A stretch of 64,000 nt of DNA from Aphanomyces cochlioides (taxonomy: Eukaryota; Oomycota; Saprolegniomycetes; Saprolegniales; Verrucalvaceae), in NCBI GenBank assembly GCA_019828595.1, contig JAHQRK010000012.1, forward strand, positions 868,001-932,000, in the 5' to 3' direction. A program made the position numbers and the translations under genes. Shown here one piece after another: positions 1 to 10,634 of this stretch (its first letter is position 1; every line of letters begins with the position of its first letter). Under the pieces are notes generated by a model. The model did not search any database, was not told where the DNA came from, and worked only from the letters and a program-made list of their open reading frames with translations.

Positions 1-195
1 CGCTGTCTTGACGGAAGAGAGCCAAGATCTGGTCTTCCATGCCTTTTACAGCTACAAAAGACACATTTCAAATCAAACAGCTCAACGCAGGGTACCGATG
101 TGGGCCTTGGCAGGTTGCTTGCTTCCTAGAAGTGCTTCGAAGTCCGAGATTGGATTTACAGAGCCCACAGCTGTGACCTCGTCTCCGAGTAATTC

Positions 196-2358
196 CTACG
201 AGCGCGGATTAATCTTGTGCTTGAGGAGTTTTCGTACGTCCAAGTTTAGATCCCCATCTTCGTCGCCAGCTCCTTCTGCAGGAGCTACAGCAGCATCAGA
301 AGGCTCTGAGGCTGTTGTTTCATTCTTGACATCGCTCCAAAACGATGCTTTCTTCTTGTCTTTAGTCTTGGCTGCTTCTTTCAATTGAAAGATTTGATCA
401 AATGCTTGTATAGCTGGAAGCGCTGGACCAAATAATTCGCGGTCTTCACGTAAATGACTAAGATATAAAACAAGTTAAAGCAACAAATATGCAAGCGCAC
501 CGTTCAACAAACGGTGGTAACGACGCTATTGGTGCCTTCTCGTCCATGGCTCGATTGGCAATCGTGTCGTAGAGACGTTGTAAAGCTGGGTTGAATGCAT
601 GCGTTGTTGTCTCTGGTCGACTGAGTTGCTCCACGAGATCTTCGGCTTTGGCTAATTGTTCTAAACCGCAAGTTTGTCTTCGTTGTCAGGGCATTTCCTA
701 CCTGTTGTCGGGAGCACACTCTTGAGCGAGGGAAACTCATAAGGTCTCAAGTCTTCATCAAATGGCACTTGGAGCATCCAGAGGCAATGGAGTCGTGGAT
801 TCTCCACATCTACACGACATTGTTTCATTCTTCCTCGTTGAATAGATAATTACTGGGAAAGAGGGCGACAACTTTAGGAGCTGCATTAGCTTGACGAACA
901 AAGCGGGCCAAGGCAAATTTGCCTTCCAAATGCATGGCGGTATTGAGTGCTTGGAGCGCTTCTTGTGCTTTGGGCTTTGTAAAATCGCCAAAGACAGCAT
1001 CCGTGCCAGCCAAACTCAAGTCGTCTACATGCAATTAATGTATTTTCTGAACCAAGGAATGATCATACGTTTCCATTGCGACTTGTCGACAAAGCCAAGA
1101 ATTTTCAATGAGCGCTCGGAGGAGAACTTTAGAGCAGCTTGATCGGCGGTGGAGAACGGAATCTAATGCAGGTTTTCAACGACTTGACAACTTTGACCGA
1201 CTTACCATCTCAGAACCATACTTGTATGCTTTGATACGTCTCTCAGGTGGAATTTCTTCGTCAGGATTGTTCTACATGGTCTCATTTGTTGAAAAGATTT
1301 ATGAGATCTTTGAAACCGGAGCGAAATACGTTCGATCCATCTTCACTTTGCCGAGAACACCATCGTCCTTCGCCACAACAGACTCCTTGTTCAAAGATGG
1401 AATGGTGGCCTCCATGACTTTGCCAAAGACATAGATTGGAATGGATAAAGTCTCGCCGAATTCCAAGTTGCCGCGCATTTTCGTGGTCTAAATTGAAGAA
1501 TGTCATTACAATATGAATGGGGCTACTTGTTGCACCTGTTTGACGGGCTTGAGCTTACTCTGGGCCAAGAAATCAATGCGCTTCGACACGGATTGCAGCT
1601 CCCCTTGGACTTCAGTCACGATGGACAAGAGCATTTTTTCATTTTCAACCTAGATTTCAATCAGAGACTGAAGGGGAGGGAAACAACTCTAACCTTGATT
1701 TCGGACGGAGCTTCGCCCTTGACAACCGGAGTCTCGCTGTTGAGAAGACCAAAATCAATACCACTACCATGAGCACATAAGAAAAGCTAGTTAACACCAA
1801 GCGTACATGATGTGAAGATGGACTTCGAGGTTTTGGATCATATTGCAGACGACTTCCATATCGGCTGGATTGTTGATTCGAGTAGCTGCGTCTGTGATCA
1901 CAATCAATCGCTTGTCGTACTTCTTCTTCTCAGTTCGACGAATAATCAAATCGAGCCCCACGATCATTCCATCAAGAATATCGGCTGGTGTTTCAACTGA
2001 AGCTGGTTCAAGCGTTTGGATTTGTTTCGCCAAATCAAGTGTGACGGGATTTATCGTGCTCAGGACAGTCACATTCTTGTACTCGCCTTCATCCCCTTGC
2101 AACTGGTTGTCCGTGCCTTCCGTGCCGTACATGACGATCCCCACTTCATCGTTTTTCCGAAAGAGCAGCTTTTGGTTCACAATTCCTTGGATCGCACTTT
2201 TCGCCGCCTCAAAGCGACTCCCCACTGACACCTTTCGCGTCACTTCTGCTAGAGGGCTTCGCATGGCCACACTTGCGTCCAAGACGATCATAATTGCTTC
2301 CTAGCCGTGCATTTCCAGCGAGAAATCCATCAAGCAGGCTTACCTTGGTTGTTGCCAT
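196..2358 (-). CDS. XRCC5: Ku80 (XRCC5-like), DNA end-binding subunit
   Basis: This is the large subunit of the Ku heterodimer, which binds DNA double-strand breaks and recruits the non-homologous end-joining machinery in the nucleus; it also acts at telomeres. The start is a five-codon first exon (MATTK) at 2358, followed by a GTAAGC...CTAG intron; exon 2 then reads EAIMIVLDASVAMRS, the first strand of a von Willebrand A-like domain. The segment at 1791-2291 keeps Ku80 hallmarks (FEAAK, GIVMYGTEGTDN, DILDGMIVGLD, KRLIVITDAA). Around 1200-1460 lies the beta-barrel region (YVFGKVMEATIPS, then IPPERRIKAYKYGSEM). Residues near 830-1000 (ALQALNTAMHLEGKFALARFV) match the C-terminal arm. The end is a Lys/Glu-rich tail to a TAG stop at 196-198. 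There are several short introns whose junctions I did not all resolve. The C-terminal exon is the least certain part. Confidence 0.85.
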
Positions 2359-2981
2359 CTTGGTTACTTTGATTGTGGAGTTCAGAAACTGCCAAATTTG
2401 ATGTTGAACTCATTCATTTATAGAGGTATTGGATGACTACCTTGTATGTAGGATACAAAAAACATATTTATTTTGACCCAAATAATCGTTTTTTAATAAA
2501 ATTCAAAATAATTATATATCTATTGAATAGTTGATTAAAATCGAATATTTATTCTTTTTTCGATATTGTCTTTTCGATTCAAATTTCGAATCGCCGGTTG
2601 ATTTAATCGAATTTACAAATCGATTTGTGTGTGTTTTGACGTGTGTTTGTCGTGTATTTTAACACTACTAAACACACTTTAGTAGCTATTATTTAGCATT
2701 CCGATGTGTGAACTACACCTATTATCCGGATTTTAGCATAATTATGTCCGGATAAGCTCTGAATTCCGGTTAATTTGACAAATAACCGGATAATTATTGA
2801 TTCCAAAAATGAAGAAATCGGGATAAAATTCGAGTTTTTGCCCGAAAAGACAATATAAAATCGCATATATTTTGAATTTTTTGCATCTTACAAACCAATA
2901 TTACAATAGCCCCAAACCCATGCACCCCCAAAATCGTACGCTTTCACCCGTTTCAAATGTCCCTTATTCAAGTGGTTTTTG
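2359..2981. other. Intergenic region, AT-rich, upstream of Ku80
   Basis: I see no gene here. The stretch is AT-rich and carries three CCGGAT-containing sites at about 2722-2731, 2746-2755 and 2785-2792, related to the TATCCGGATA motif found upstream of other genes. A small perfect hairpin (arms CTACTAAA/TTTAGTAG, 5-nt loop) lies at 2665-2685. A C-rich tract with CCCCAAACCC and CACCCCC sits at 2910-2937. It is the promoter side of Ku80 and the 3' side of the RPAP2-like gene. Confidence 0.5.
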
Positions 2982-4781
2982 TTAGTCGACAGTGCCAAAC
3001 TCTGCCATTTGTTTGATCTTGAGCGCGTCTTGCATCATGGACGCTAGCTCAGCATCCGAGAAGTCGCTGCTTTCGTCCACTTGCTTGGAAGTACCGCAGC
3101 GGCATTTTTTCCGACGGCATTTGCGGCACTGGACGCCATGTGTCTAAAATGCCCCGTGAGAAATGTTTCAAGAATGTTATGTACTGATGTAGTCGACGAC
3201 GTCGGCGACACTGGAGAGGCTGCTGCTGGCACACTGTCCATTTCATCGGCTAAAACGATGGTTGTCATGCTGTCTGATGCACAGAAGAGTTCGAGAAGTT
3301 GTTGCATCTCGTGCATGTCGAGGCCACACAGCTTGGTCAGCACCTCTCTAGCAATTCAAGTCACAATCCAACGACATTCCCCAGACGTACGATGTAACGT
3401 GGTTGCGCCACGTAGCTGGGGTCAATCGATTTGCAACCATGAGCAACAAAAGGCACATGGTGTTCCACTACGGTAGCCAAGTCGTGAGCATTGTGTTGCC
3501 TCTGCGTCTAAATGCAACGCACCTCTCGTATTTGCGTGCCTTCGAGTGGTCGTATCAGCTGAAATGATTGTATCAAGTCGTTCATTTCGAGTTGAATGCC
3601 GCGTTCAGTCGCTAGACCAGTTGCTTTTGCAACTTGTTGGAGCTGGCGGTGACAAAAGGAGCCAAAGAGCAGTCGACGATTGTCTTGATCGGTGTTTCCA
3701 ACAAGTGGCGCTTCGAGCGGAGGGAACGCTTGGCCGTGGAGACGTGCAACCAATTGCAATGTTGCTGGTGTGACCATTTCACCGACTTTCCACCACACCG
3801 TGGCGAATGGCGAGAGATCAGCAACGCTGTATACATCAATATTGCCCTCGCTGTCTTCAGATGATTCATCGTCCATGTCGCTCTCCGAAGAGAGATCCGA
3901 TGAGTCGTCAGATGTGTATTCCTCGTCTGAAACGATGGCAACACCGTCGTCTGGAGGATTGGCCTCATGTTGAGCTTTTGCAAGTTGCCTTGCAGCCTTT
4001 GTAGCCTTCTTAGCTTTGTGCGAAGGAAACACGTAGCCTTCAATCAAGACGGCGTTTGCAGTGCTGAAGTCTGTTGACGTCTGTGCGGGCGTCGAGTGCT
4101 CTACAATTTTGACGTCCTTGGGAACGATTGGAGTCATTTTCGTGGGGTCGTTCTTTTCGACGACGCCCATGCCAGGTTGCTTAGCCCATACAACTTTAGG
4201 TTGTGCAGATTTTCGCGATGCTGATCCGATAGGCGCCTTGGCAGCGACAGGACGCGCATTCGTACCGTCGTAGTCTTTTGGGTTGGGCTTAGCTGTGCCA
4301 AAGACATGGGTGATCGAAGGAAGCATCTGAGGCGCTTTGACTGGTAACGTTGCAATGTACTTGCGTGCATCCTTTCAAGAAAAATAAGCGCATTGTAGAG
4401 GTTAGATGTCAATGTACCTCGTGGCATTTGTCGCTGCAAAATTGTTGTTCCTCTCGAGCATTGTACACTTGTTTCTTTGCCACAGAGACACGGTACTTTT
4501 GCTGCCGCCTACATTTAGTGATGAACAAAACTAGTTACTGCCAGTGCAATAAGATCGTACCGATTCGACAACGTTTCGCGGCAAAGCGGCCATCCACATC
4601 GTTGTTGAACAGGTCGCTCTTCGAAGACGTCTCGCACGTGGCGTTCCTGCAAGATCTTTCCACATAAATCCAAGTACTCTCGAGGAACGGATGGAACGAG
4701 AAGCGTCGACATGAGGACAAAAGCGTCGCGCGCTGTCGAATGCTCGCTCATGACCATATCGTTGTCCATCTTTCGCTCCAT
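2982..4781 (-). CDS. RPAP2: RPAP2/Rtr1-type RNA polymerase II CTD phosphatase
   Basis: Members of this family dephosphorylate Ser5 (and Tyr1) of the RNA polymerase II C-terminal domain and help import the polymerase. The Rtr1 zinc finger is clear: VFEERPVQQRCGWPLC at about residues 50-65, then, after a 52-nt intron (4509-4560), YRVSVAKKQVY and FCSDKCHE, giving the C-x4-C ... C-x3-C ligand set. A second intron precedes DARKYIATLPVKAPQMLPS. A long low-complexity acidic linker follows (3900-3830). I extend the gene past the apparent stop at 3508 by an intron starting GTGCGTTGC and ending CTACCGTAG, then GTACGTCTGG...TTGCTAG, then GTACATAAC...TTTTAG. The joined C-terminus reads WNTMCLLLLMVANRLTP, then EVLTKLCGLDMHEMQQLLELF, a Cys-rich piece CRKCRRKKCRC, and ends AEFGTVD at a TAA (2982-2984). 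The N-terminal part is firm; the last three exons are my inference. Confidence 0.78.
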
Positions 4782-5357
4782 GTTGACAAATGAATGATTC
4801 CAATGTCGTCCAAAACATTACTTTACAGACTTTACGGTAAAGTAGTATAGTCTATTTGGCCGTTCTAGAATAATATCTTATTTCAGCCAATTAAATTTAT
4901 ATATGTGTAAATAAGCGTTTTAATTGGCTATTAATAGTATTACTGCTTTTAATTGGCTATATTTATGTTTTAACATTGTGACAGCGGTAAAATGCAAGAT
5001 AGTGACTTGGCTCCTCTTCTCACCCCCTAAGGCCCTCTGTACGCGGGGGGATCTAGTGCGTTTAGCCTAGTTATCCCCTGTACGTGTACTATAAAGTGCC
5101 TGGACTTTGTGGTCTTTGACAGGGACATTGCCGAGGGGGGAGACTCTTCGTAATCAAACGCTACTCCTGCTCGGAGGAAAGCAGCTCATGGATGGTTGGC
5201 TTTAACGAACTTGTAATTAAAGAAAGAGAGAGCTGGTTTGAAAAGCTGAACCTACTGCGATGTGAACGGGCTCCTGCATCGTCCAGTCCATGTAGCCATT
5301 TAGAGAGAGGAAGCACAAAAGAATATGAAATGCATTTTGATTCAACTGCAAGGGACA
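4782..5357. other. Intergenic region with CCAAT-type repeats
   Basis: No gene is supported. At 4885-4895 the sequence AGCCAATTAAA occurs, and its inverse TTTAATTGGCT occurs twice, at 4919-4929 and 4948-4958, the latter two as direct repeats of TTTTAATTGGCTAT. They lie about 100-180 bp upstream of the RPAP2-like start and could be CCAAT-type promoter elements or part of a small mobile repeat; a similar TATTTCAGCCAAT string occurs at about 54634. Beyond 4990 there is a G-rich stretch with no reading frame that I recognise. Confidence 0.4.
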
Positions 5358-7696
5358 CTACTGAATGTAAGCATAGCCTCGGTTACGAATGGCTTGACGC
5401 TTGCCGATGTAATAGCCCAAAGCAGCGCTACCGACCAACAAGACGGCAAATAGGAAGAGAACAGCGGCGCCCCAAGAACCGCTTGGCTGTGGGCAATCAT
5501 CCAAACTTGGCGAATCTCCAGTCATGGTCGAAGTCGTGTTGTCGTTGGTGTTGCTGGCTCCAGTGACATCTCCTTGTTTTGTTCCAACAGGTGAAGCCGT
5601 CGTGGGGTCGCTGCTTGGGGAGACTGTCGCAGTGTCGGCAGTTGGCACATCCGTCGACGGCGCGTCAAAGTCTCCAGCAGTGTCCGTGCCTTCGGATGTT
5701 TCGTCCGAACTTGACGAGCTGTCGAAATCCCCAGATTCATCCGGGCTGACCGAACTGAGCCACCAAGCGGGATATCCCATCGAGTCAGCGCTGATCACGT
5801 CTTGATCCAAGTTGGACATGATGAAACCATCGTGGAAGTGCGTGATAATGTCCGACAAGAGGTTCATAGATGCAGCTTGGGCGTCGTTGGCAAAGCTTTC
5901 ACTGGTTTGGGTCAAAAACTGCACCAAAGCTGTCTCGCCGACTTTGGCTTTCACTTCGAGCGCTGCAGAACGAATCGTTTCTTGAGCTATAAAGCAGTGA
6001 GGTCAAGATAGCGATGGCCAAGGCTATGGGCGTACCATCCATCGCATTGGCTTCAATGGAAGCACGATCTACCGCGACGACACGATGCACATTTTCATAC
6101 CACCGAGCAGCATAGTTCCCGATAAGAGCATTGAGCCAGAAAGAGCTCGTGATGTCAAACTGGCGCAAGGATCCACGGCTAAGAACTGCTGGCGCATCGG
6201 ATGCCTTGGCGTACACTGGCACATAAGCTGTAGCATGCGCAGCATAAGGACCAAACCTAGCATTTCAATCGTGAAATACTCTCAAACATATCGAGAAGGA
6301 CGTACCAGAGGACTGCATTAAAATGTGCTTTTGGGTCAAGCACTGACACGTAAGAGTACGATCCAGGGCGTGAAATCGCAGATTCGAAATGCACCATGTC
6401 GTTGTCGCTGACATCTTGGGGAAATTCAATTTAGAAGTTGAAATGTCATCTTGACATACCATTTCTATCGGGATCGCCGAATGGACCAGCGGCAGCTCCT
6501 TGGGTCAAATCATAGTCTGTGTTTTCATAGTGGTCGCGAAGAATGCCCATCAAATCCACAGCGCCGAGGGGAGCACCGTCAGCCTACAATTTGTCAAAAG
6601 AACGAAATGTCATGATGACATACCACAACTGAAAAAGGATACGTGATTGCAAACATATCCGCCTCAGGCGACAGTTGAAGTGATGGACTTGCTAGCGACA
6701 AGACACGCCACACTCTTCTCGTCGAGGCGTAGTGCCATTCCAGCGGTTTGGCAAAAGCGGCCGTGAAGTCAAAATCGAGTTGGCCGTCCCAGAAACCATT
6801 GCGAGTCGCCACGTCATACATGTTGGTCGAGCCCATAAAGTTGTTCGAGTCGGTGAGATTGACCTTGTGGATGATAAATTGGTTGGCAACCACAGCGACG
6901 TTCGAGTCAGGGACACGCTGAGCGACCCACACGGCCGATGCACCAGTGTCATCGGGCAAAATGTGGAAGATCCATCCTTCCTTGCGATCCGTGACGGCAA
7001 GAGCATCCCCTGCGGTGGCAAAAGGATCCTCATCGTCCCAATAGGCACCATAGAAGCCGTAAGTTTCCGCAAGCTTGCCCATGAGTGCAATCGCGTCTCG
7101 GGCAGTGGTTGTTCGCTCCAATGCAATACGAGTCAGCTCAGTGATGTCGAGCGCTGCGCGGCCACCTTGGCTGAGCGGGCGTGATGAAAGTCTCGCTCCG
7201 CACGTGCTTTGACCAAATGCCAATTGATGCTCGTTCACGATGCCGTGAATGCCTTCAAAGTAGCCGTAGGTTTCTCGGATCTGTGGAATCTTTGTAATGG
7301 GAACGGACTGTGGCCACGCCGTCTCGTTGTACGAAGGTGAACGGCTCGTGCCAACTATTCGACGATGGTCAAGTGCCAACCAACACGGCAGCTGTCGTAC
7401 CATGGCGAGGGAACTGAGGGGAAAATAGAAAGACATCCCGTGTCAAACTTGACGACGTTGTCGAATATTGGACAGGTGGAATCTTCACGAGACGGAAGTC
7501 ACAGTCTGCACAGTCATTGCTGTGCGTTGACAATGGAGCACCACTGGCTGACGCCTAGATGCATATCGAAATGAGTGGCTGGTTTGTTGTTGTAATGCCC
7601 AACCTTGGCGCCAACGACGATGACCGTGGAGGATGTGGTCCGCAAGGCATGCACAGCCGACGCAGCAGCTACGACGAGAAACGACACGAGACGCAT
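5358..7696 (-). CDS. C69-family dipeptidase paralogue A, membrane anchored, Cys-to-Ser at nucleophile
   Basis: The family (peptidase C69, formerly U34) comprises N-terminal-nucleophile dipeptidases whose mature N-terminus is normally Cys. The start at 7696 gives a signal peptide (MRLVSFLVVAAASAVHA). After a 50-nt intron the frame continues ASASGAPLSTHSNDCADCDFRL. Family blocks include YGYFEGIHGIVNEHQLAFGQSTCGA, DITELTRIALERTTTARDAI, ILPDDTGASAVWVAQRVPD and DYDLTQGAAAGPFGDP. The C-terminus has a Ser/Thr/Asp-rich stalk, one hydrophobic segment (AAVLFLFAVLLVGSAALGYYIG) and a short basic tail, so the catalytic part is predicted outside the cell or in the endomembrane lumen. Where paralogues B and C have Cys (CTIIAVGK, CNAILVGR) this copy reads STVIVVGAK. 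The substrate is unknown. Several short introns are present. Confidence 0.85.
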
Positions 7697-7840
7697 TCGT
7701 CCGAGTGTGACGATTCCGAAATGACAGAGAAGATCGCAAGTGGCGACAGACGTTATGAAACGGTTTCGAATGATGGGATTCTCGTACTGTAATATGTGAA
7801 ACCGATTCGGAGATTGATGGAAACCGACACTCAAAATCTA

Positions 7841-9117
7841 TTAATAAGGACGCGAACTCTGTCTAGCCCGACGCATGCCACCCACGTCACGTTCAACGGA
7901 CGATCGAATGACTTGACGTGATCCGTGGGTTGAAGAAGACGCAGCAGCCGGAGCTCCAGTCATCCACTGACATAGTCGCGCATCTTCGCCACCGGTAACC
8001 AGCATGTCCTGACCCCAGGTCAAGCAACGAATAGCGCTCTTGTGACCACCAGCCAGTGTGGCCTCAGGTACAGCTCCAGCAGCTGCATTGAGTTGAAAGA
8101 GATGGACATTCCCTTGGTGGTTGCCCGTTGCCAAATGCAATTGATCGTTCGTGGCGTCGTACCGACAGTCGATCAAGTAATCAGTTTGCATCTACAAGCA
8201 ACCAAGTTAGCCTAAATACACAAGTTGCAACGAGTACATTGTGAGCGGTGCATTGCTCGCGAACCTGTGGGAAATGGGCAAGCCGTTGGGCAGTCGTCAA
8301 GTTCCAAACGTCGAGAGTTTCCGACCCAGTGAGGCAGGCAATGTTGTGGTATTCAGGTCCAAAAATGCAAAATTGAGCGACGGAGCTTTCGACATTAATG
8401 ATGGAAATGATCGCTTCGTCTTCGTCGGCAATCGTACAGTCAAACAAGCAGACGATGCCGTCGTCGCTCGCTGTGATCACTTCGGACCGTCGATATGGAT
8501 GAAACCGCACTCGAGTGATGTTGTCCATGTGCGATTCTCCGTACGCGCCAAGCTACAACCAACTTAAGTATCCCCGTCATTCATAGAAGTATTTGTACCC
8601 GACGACCATTGCGCAAATCAAAGAAGACAGCTCGATCTTCTGCACCAGCTACGACCAGCGTATCGCCGCAGCCAACAGAGCAGCTCCACACTTCACTTCC
8701 CACTCTAATGGTCTGAACTGGAGCGGGCTGGCTCTGTCGAAGATCCCACATCTTAATCGTGCCATCGTTCGAACCTGATACGACACTCCATGGCTGTGTT
8801 TCTGACACGACGATCTCACTGATCGTGTCGGAATGGGCAACAAATTGCCGTTCACAAGCCATTGTCCCGCGATTGCGTGCTTGAACTGTCTTGTCCGACA
8901 AAGCTACGATCATGTGCTCTTTCGATGCAGTGGTCTTGCTACACAAATTGAGAGATCAGTGTCAAAAACACTCAGTGCTAGCCGCTACGTACCAATCTAA
9001 GACATATTCATAGTCCTGTTCTTCCGTTGGCACTTCCAAAGACGCTGCGTTGGCATTAAAGTGCGTCACGACCGTATTGCGCAGACGCAGGCTTTGCGGC
9101 GCCACCAACGCTGCCAT
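7841..9117 (-). CDS. WDR89: WD40-repeat protein, WDR89-like
   Basis: This is a beta-propeller protein. Order from the start at 9117: MAALVAPQSLRL, then a repeat with HSDTISEIVVSETQPWSVVSGSNDGTIKMWDLR, an AGAEDRAVFFDLRNG repeat, the segment GAYGESHMDNITRVRFHPYR followed by ITASDDGIVCLFDC, then LTGSETLDVWNL, TDYLIDCRYDATNDQLHLATGN, and GGHKSAIRCLTWGQDMLVTGGEDARLCQWM. The piece GAYxExHxDxxTxVRFHP and the closing GGHxxxxRxxxW...LLTGGEDAxL are close to human WDR89, which is why I choose that name over a generic WD40 call. Its molecular role is not well established. There are three or four short introns. A TATCCGGATA palindrome lies 34-43 bp upstream of the start. Confidence 0.82.
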
Positions 9118-9150
9118 CTTGAAGTGAAATCTTCGGGACCAATCAAAATG

Positions 9151-9207
9151 TATCCGGATAAAGATATTTTTATCCGACATTCATGGTTAACATGGTCATC
9201 CGGATAA
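9151..9207. promoter_or_regulatory. TATCCGGATA motif pair upstream of WDR89
   Basis: A perfect 10-bp palindrome TATCCGGATA is at 9151-9160, a half match TTATCCGA at 9171-9178 and a second ATCCGGATA at 9198-9206. The nearest start codon is WDR89 at 9117. The same motif occurs close upstream of several unrelated genes in this window, which suggests a shared transcription-factor site or core promoter element. Confidence 0.55.
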
Positions 9208-9941
9208 TGCTTGTCAAAAAGAAAGTCCACCATTTCAAGGTTCTCCGTCAGATTGATGCCAGGACATGGTCACCGGGGAGTTTAAAAGCAAACAAGACAA
9301 TTGCAAGCGCTGCAAGTCTGCCCCAGATGATGGCTTTATTTATTGAATGTGGCATTGTTTTGTTGAGATACATCTGTAGATTTTCAAAGTAAATTGCCTT
9401 CGAGAGAGAGAGGATTGTTGAAATGATCGCTGTCAACTTACAAGTGATCACAGCTGAAGTAAAGATACATTCAAATCGCAACGCGAACATGGAACGCGCA
9501 TTGGTAAGATGTTTTTCCATAACGCATTCCAATGCTGGCTCACTGCAGATAGAATGCTAAGTCTTGGCAAAGTTGGCGTTTGAAAGAGAAAACAGGTCTG
9601 TGCAGGCTACGGTGAACGTATCACATCAAGGTCAGCGACTAACGCTGCCTCTGCTTTGCATTCTTCATTGTATAATGCCAGCTATGCCAAGCCATGGATG
9701 AGAAGATTCAATCTCCCTTGTGGAGAGTTCTGTGGCGAACAAGCGATGGCAATTTATCCCGATGAGATGTTGGCCCTCTGGCAACAGTATTTCATGCCAA
9801 GTCTCGAGAATTTTAACTGCATTCCAGGCTGAACAAATCCCTGCCACCTAAATAAGTGACTTGTCTCGGTTCCCAATATTCTCTAAGCGGTCGACGATTT
9901 GAGATTCAGCAAGCATTTGTCGATATAAATTGAAATAGAAT
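9208..9941. other. Gene-free stretch between WDR89 and CCDC86
   Basis: Several short open frames run through here on both strands, but none has a recognisable domain, plausible splice structure or codon pattern. I see no RNA gene or repeat. It probably holds the distal WDR89 promoter and the CCDC86 3' end. Confidence 0.4.
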
Positions 9942-10358
9942 TTACTTGGTGTACACAGGAACGAGTTCGACCTGGCCGTTCTTGTTCATGCGTGTCTTCT
10001 TGATGTTGCGCAGTTGTTTCTTGCTCATGGTCTTGAGCTTGCCCGTCTTGCGAATCACTTGGACCGATGCAGACTTGAGTTCGTTGGCCATTCGTCGCTT
10101 TTCTTTTTCTTCTCGTGCCAAGCGTTTGTCGATCTTTTCTTGCTTCTTTCGGTTCGCAATTTCCTGCTCGAGTTCTTTCATCTCCTTCTTCTTTGCTTTT
10201 GCAGCCATCTTCTCTTCCCACGTTGTGCTCAGAGTCTTGGTCGCTTTGTACGTCATCATTGAGTTCTTTGCCTTCTGTGGCTTCTTCCAGAAGCGGCCAC
10301 TCACAGGCTTGCCCCGCGGCGCCTCATTCTTCTTTGCTTCCGCTGCCACGGTTACCAT
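9942..10358 (-). CDS. CCDC86: CCDC86/Cgr1-family nucleolar protein
   Basis: A 138-residue, highly charged protein rich in Lys, Glu and Arg. The family motif is present near the N-terminus (GKPVSGRFWKKPQKAKNSM), followed by WEEKMAAKAKKKEMKELEQEI and a long basic helix (KKQEKIDKRLAREEKEKRRMANEL), then VQVIRKTGKLKTMSKKQLRNIKKT near the end. This is the arrangement of yeast Cgr1 and vertebrate CCDC86, which act in large ribosomal subunit maturation in the nucleolus. The gene has one exon. I prefer the start at 10358 (MVTVAAEAKK) over an in-frame ATG at 10448, because the extra 30 residues are not conserved-looking and would run close to the promoter motif at 10454-10471. Confidence 0.8.
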   Translation of the reverse strand: MVTVAAEAKKNEAPRGKPVSGRFWKKPQKAKNSMMTYKATKTLSTTWEEKMAAKAKKKEMKELEQEIANRKKQEKIDKRLAREEKEKRRMANELKSASVQVIRKTGKLKTMSKKQLRNIKKTRMNKNGQVELVPVYTK

Positions 10359-10453
10359 TGCGCGAATGTGCTGTTGTGAAATGTGCCACCTCTCATAACT
10401 TATACGAGTATTTATTTCCACAGACCGATGCACATCTCCACCAACCAATATGA

Positions 10454-10471
10454 ATCCGGATAATATCCGGA
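10454..10471. promoter_or_regulatory. Double CCGGA motif upstream of CCDC86
   Basis: The sequence reads ATCCGGATAATATCCGGA: two copies of ATCCGGA, one complete in the palindromic form, separated by TAAT. It lies 96-113 bp upstream of the preferred CCDC86 start and resembles the motif upstream of WDR89, SF3B3, the RhoGAP gene and S-formylglutathione hydrolase. Confidence 0.5.
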
Positions 10472-10634
10472 AAACGTCTTTTCATGTAAGATCTCAAAAG
10501 ACTAACTTCTTGTTGACATCGTTCTTGAAGACAGGCCATCCTTCCAATTGTGCTCTATAGTGGATTTAAGTCATGGTAAATGTTTGATCTTCATGTCTGT
10601 ATTAGTCCTTGATTAAGCACCAACTTCATAAAGT

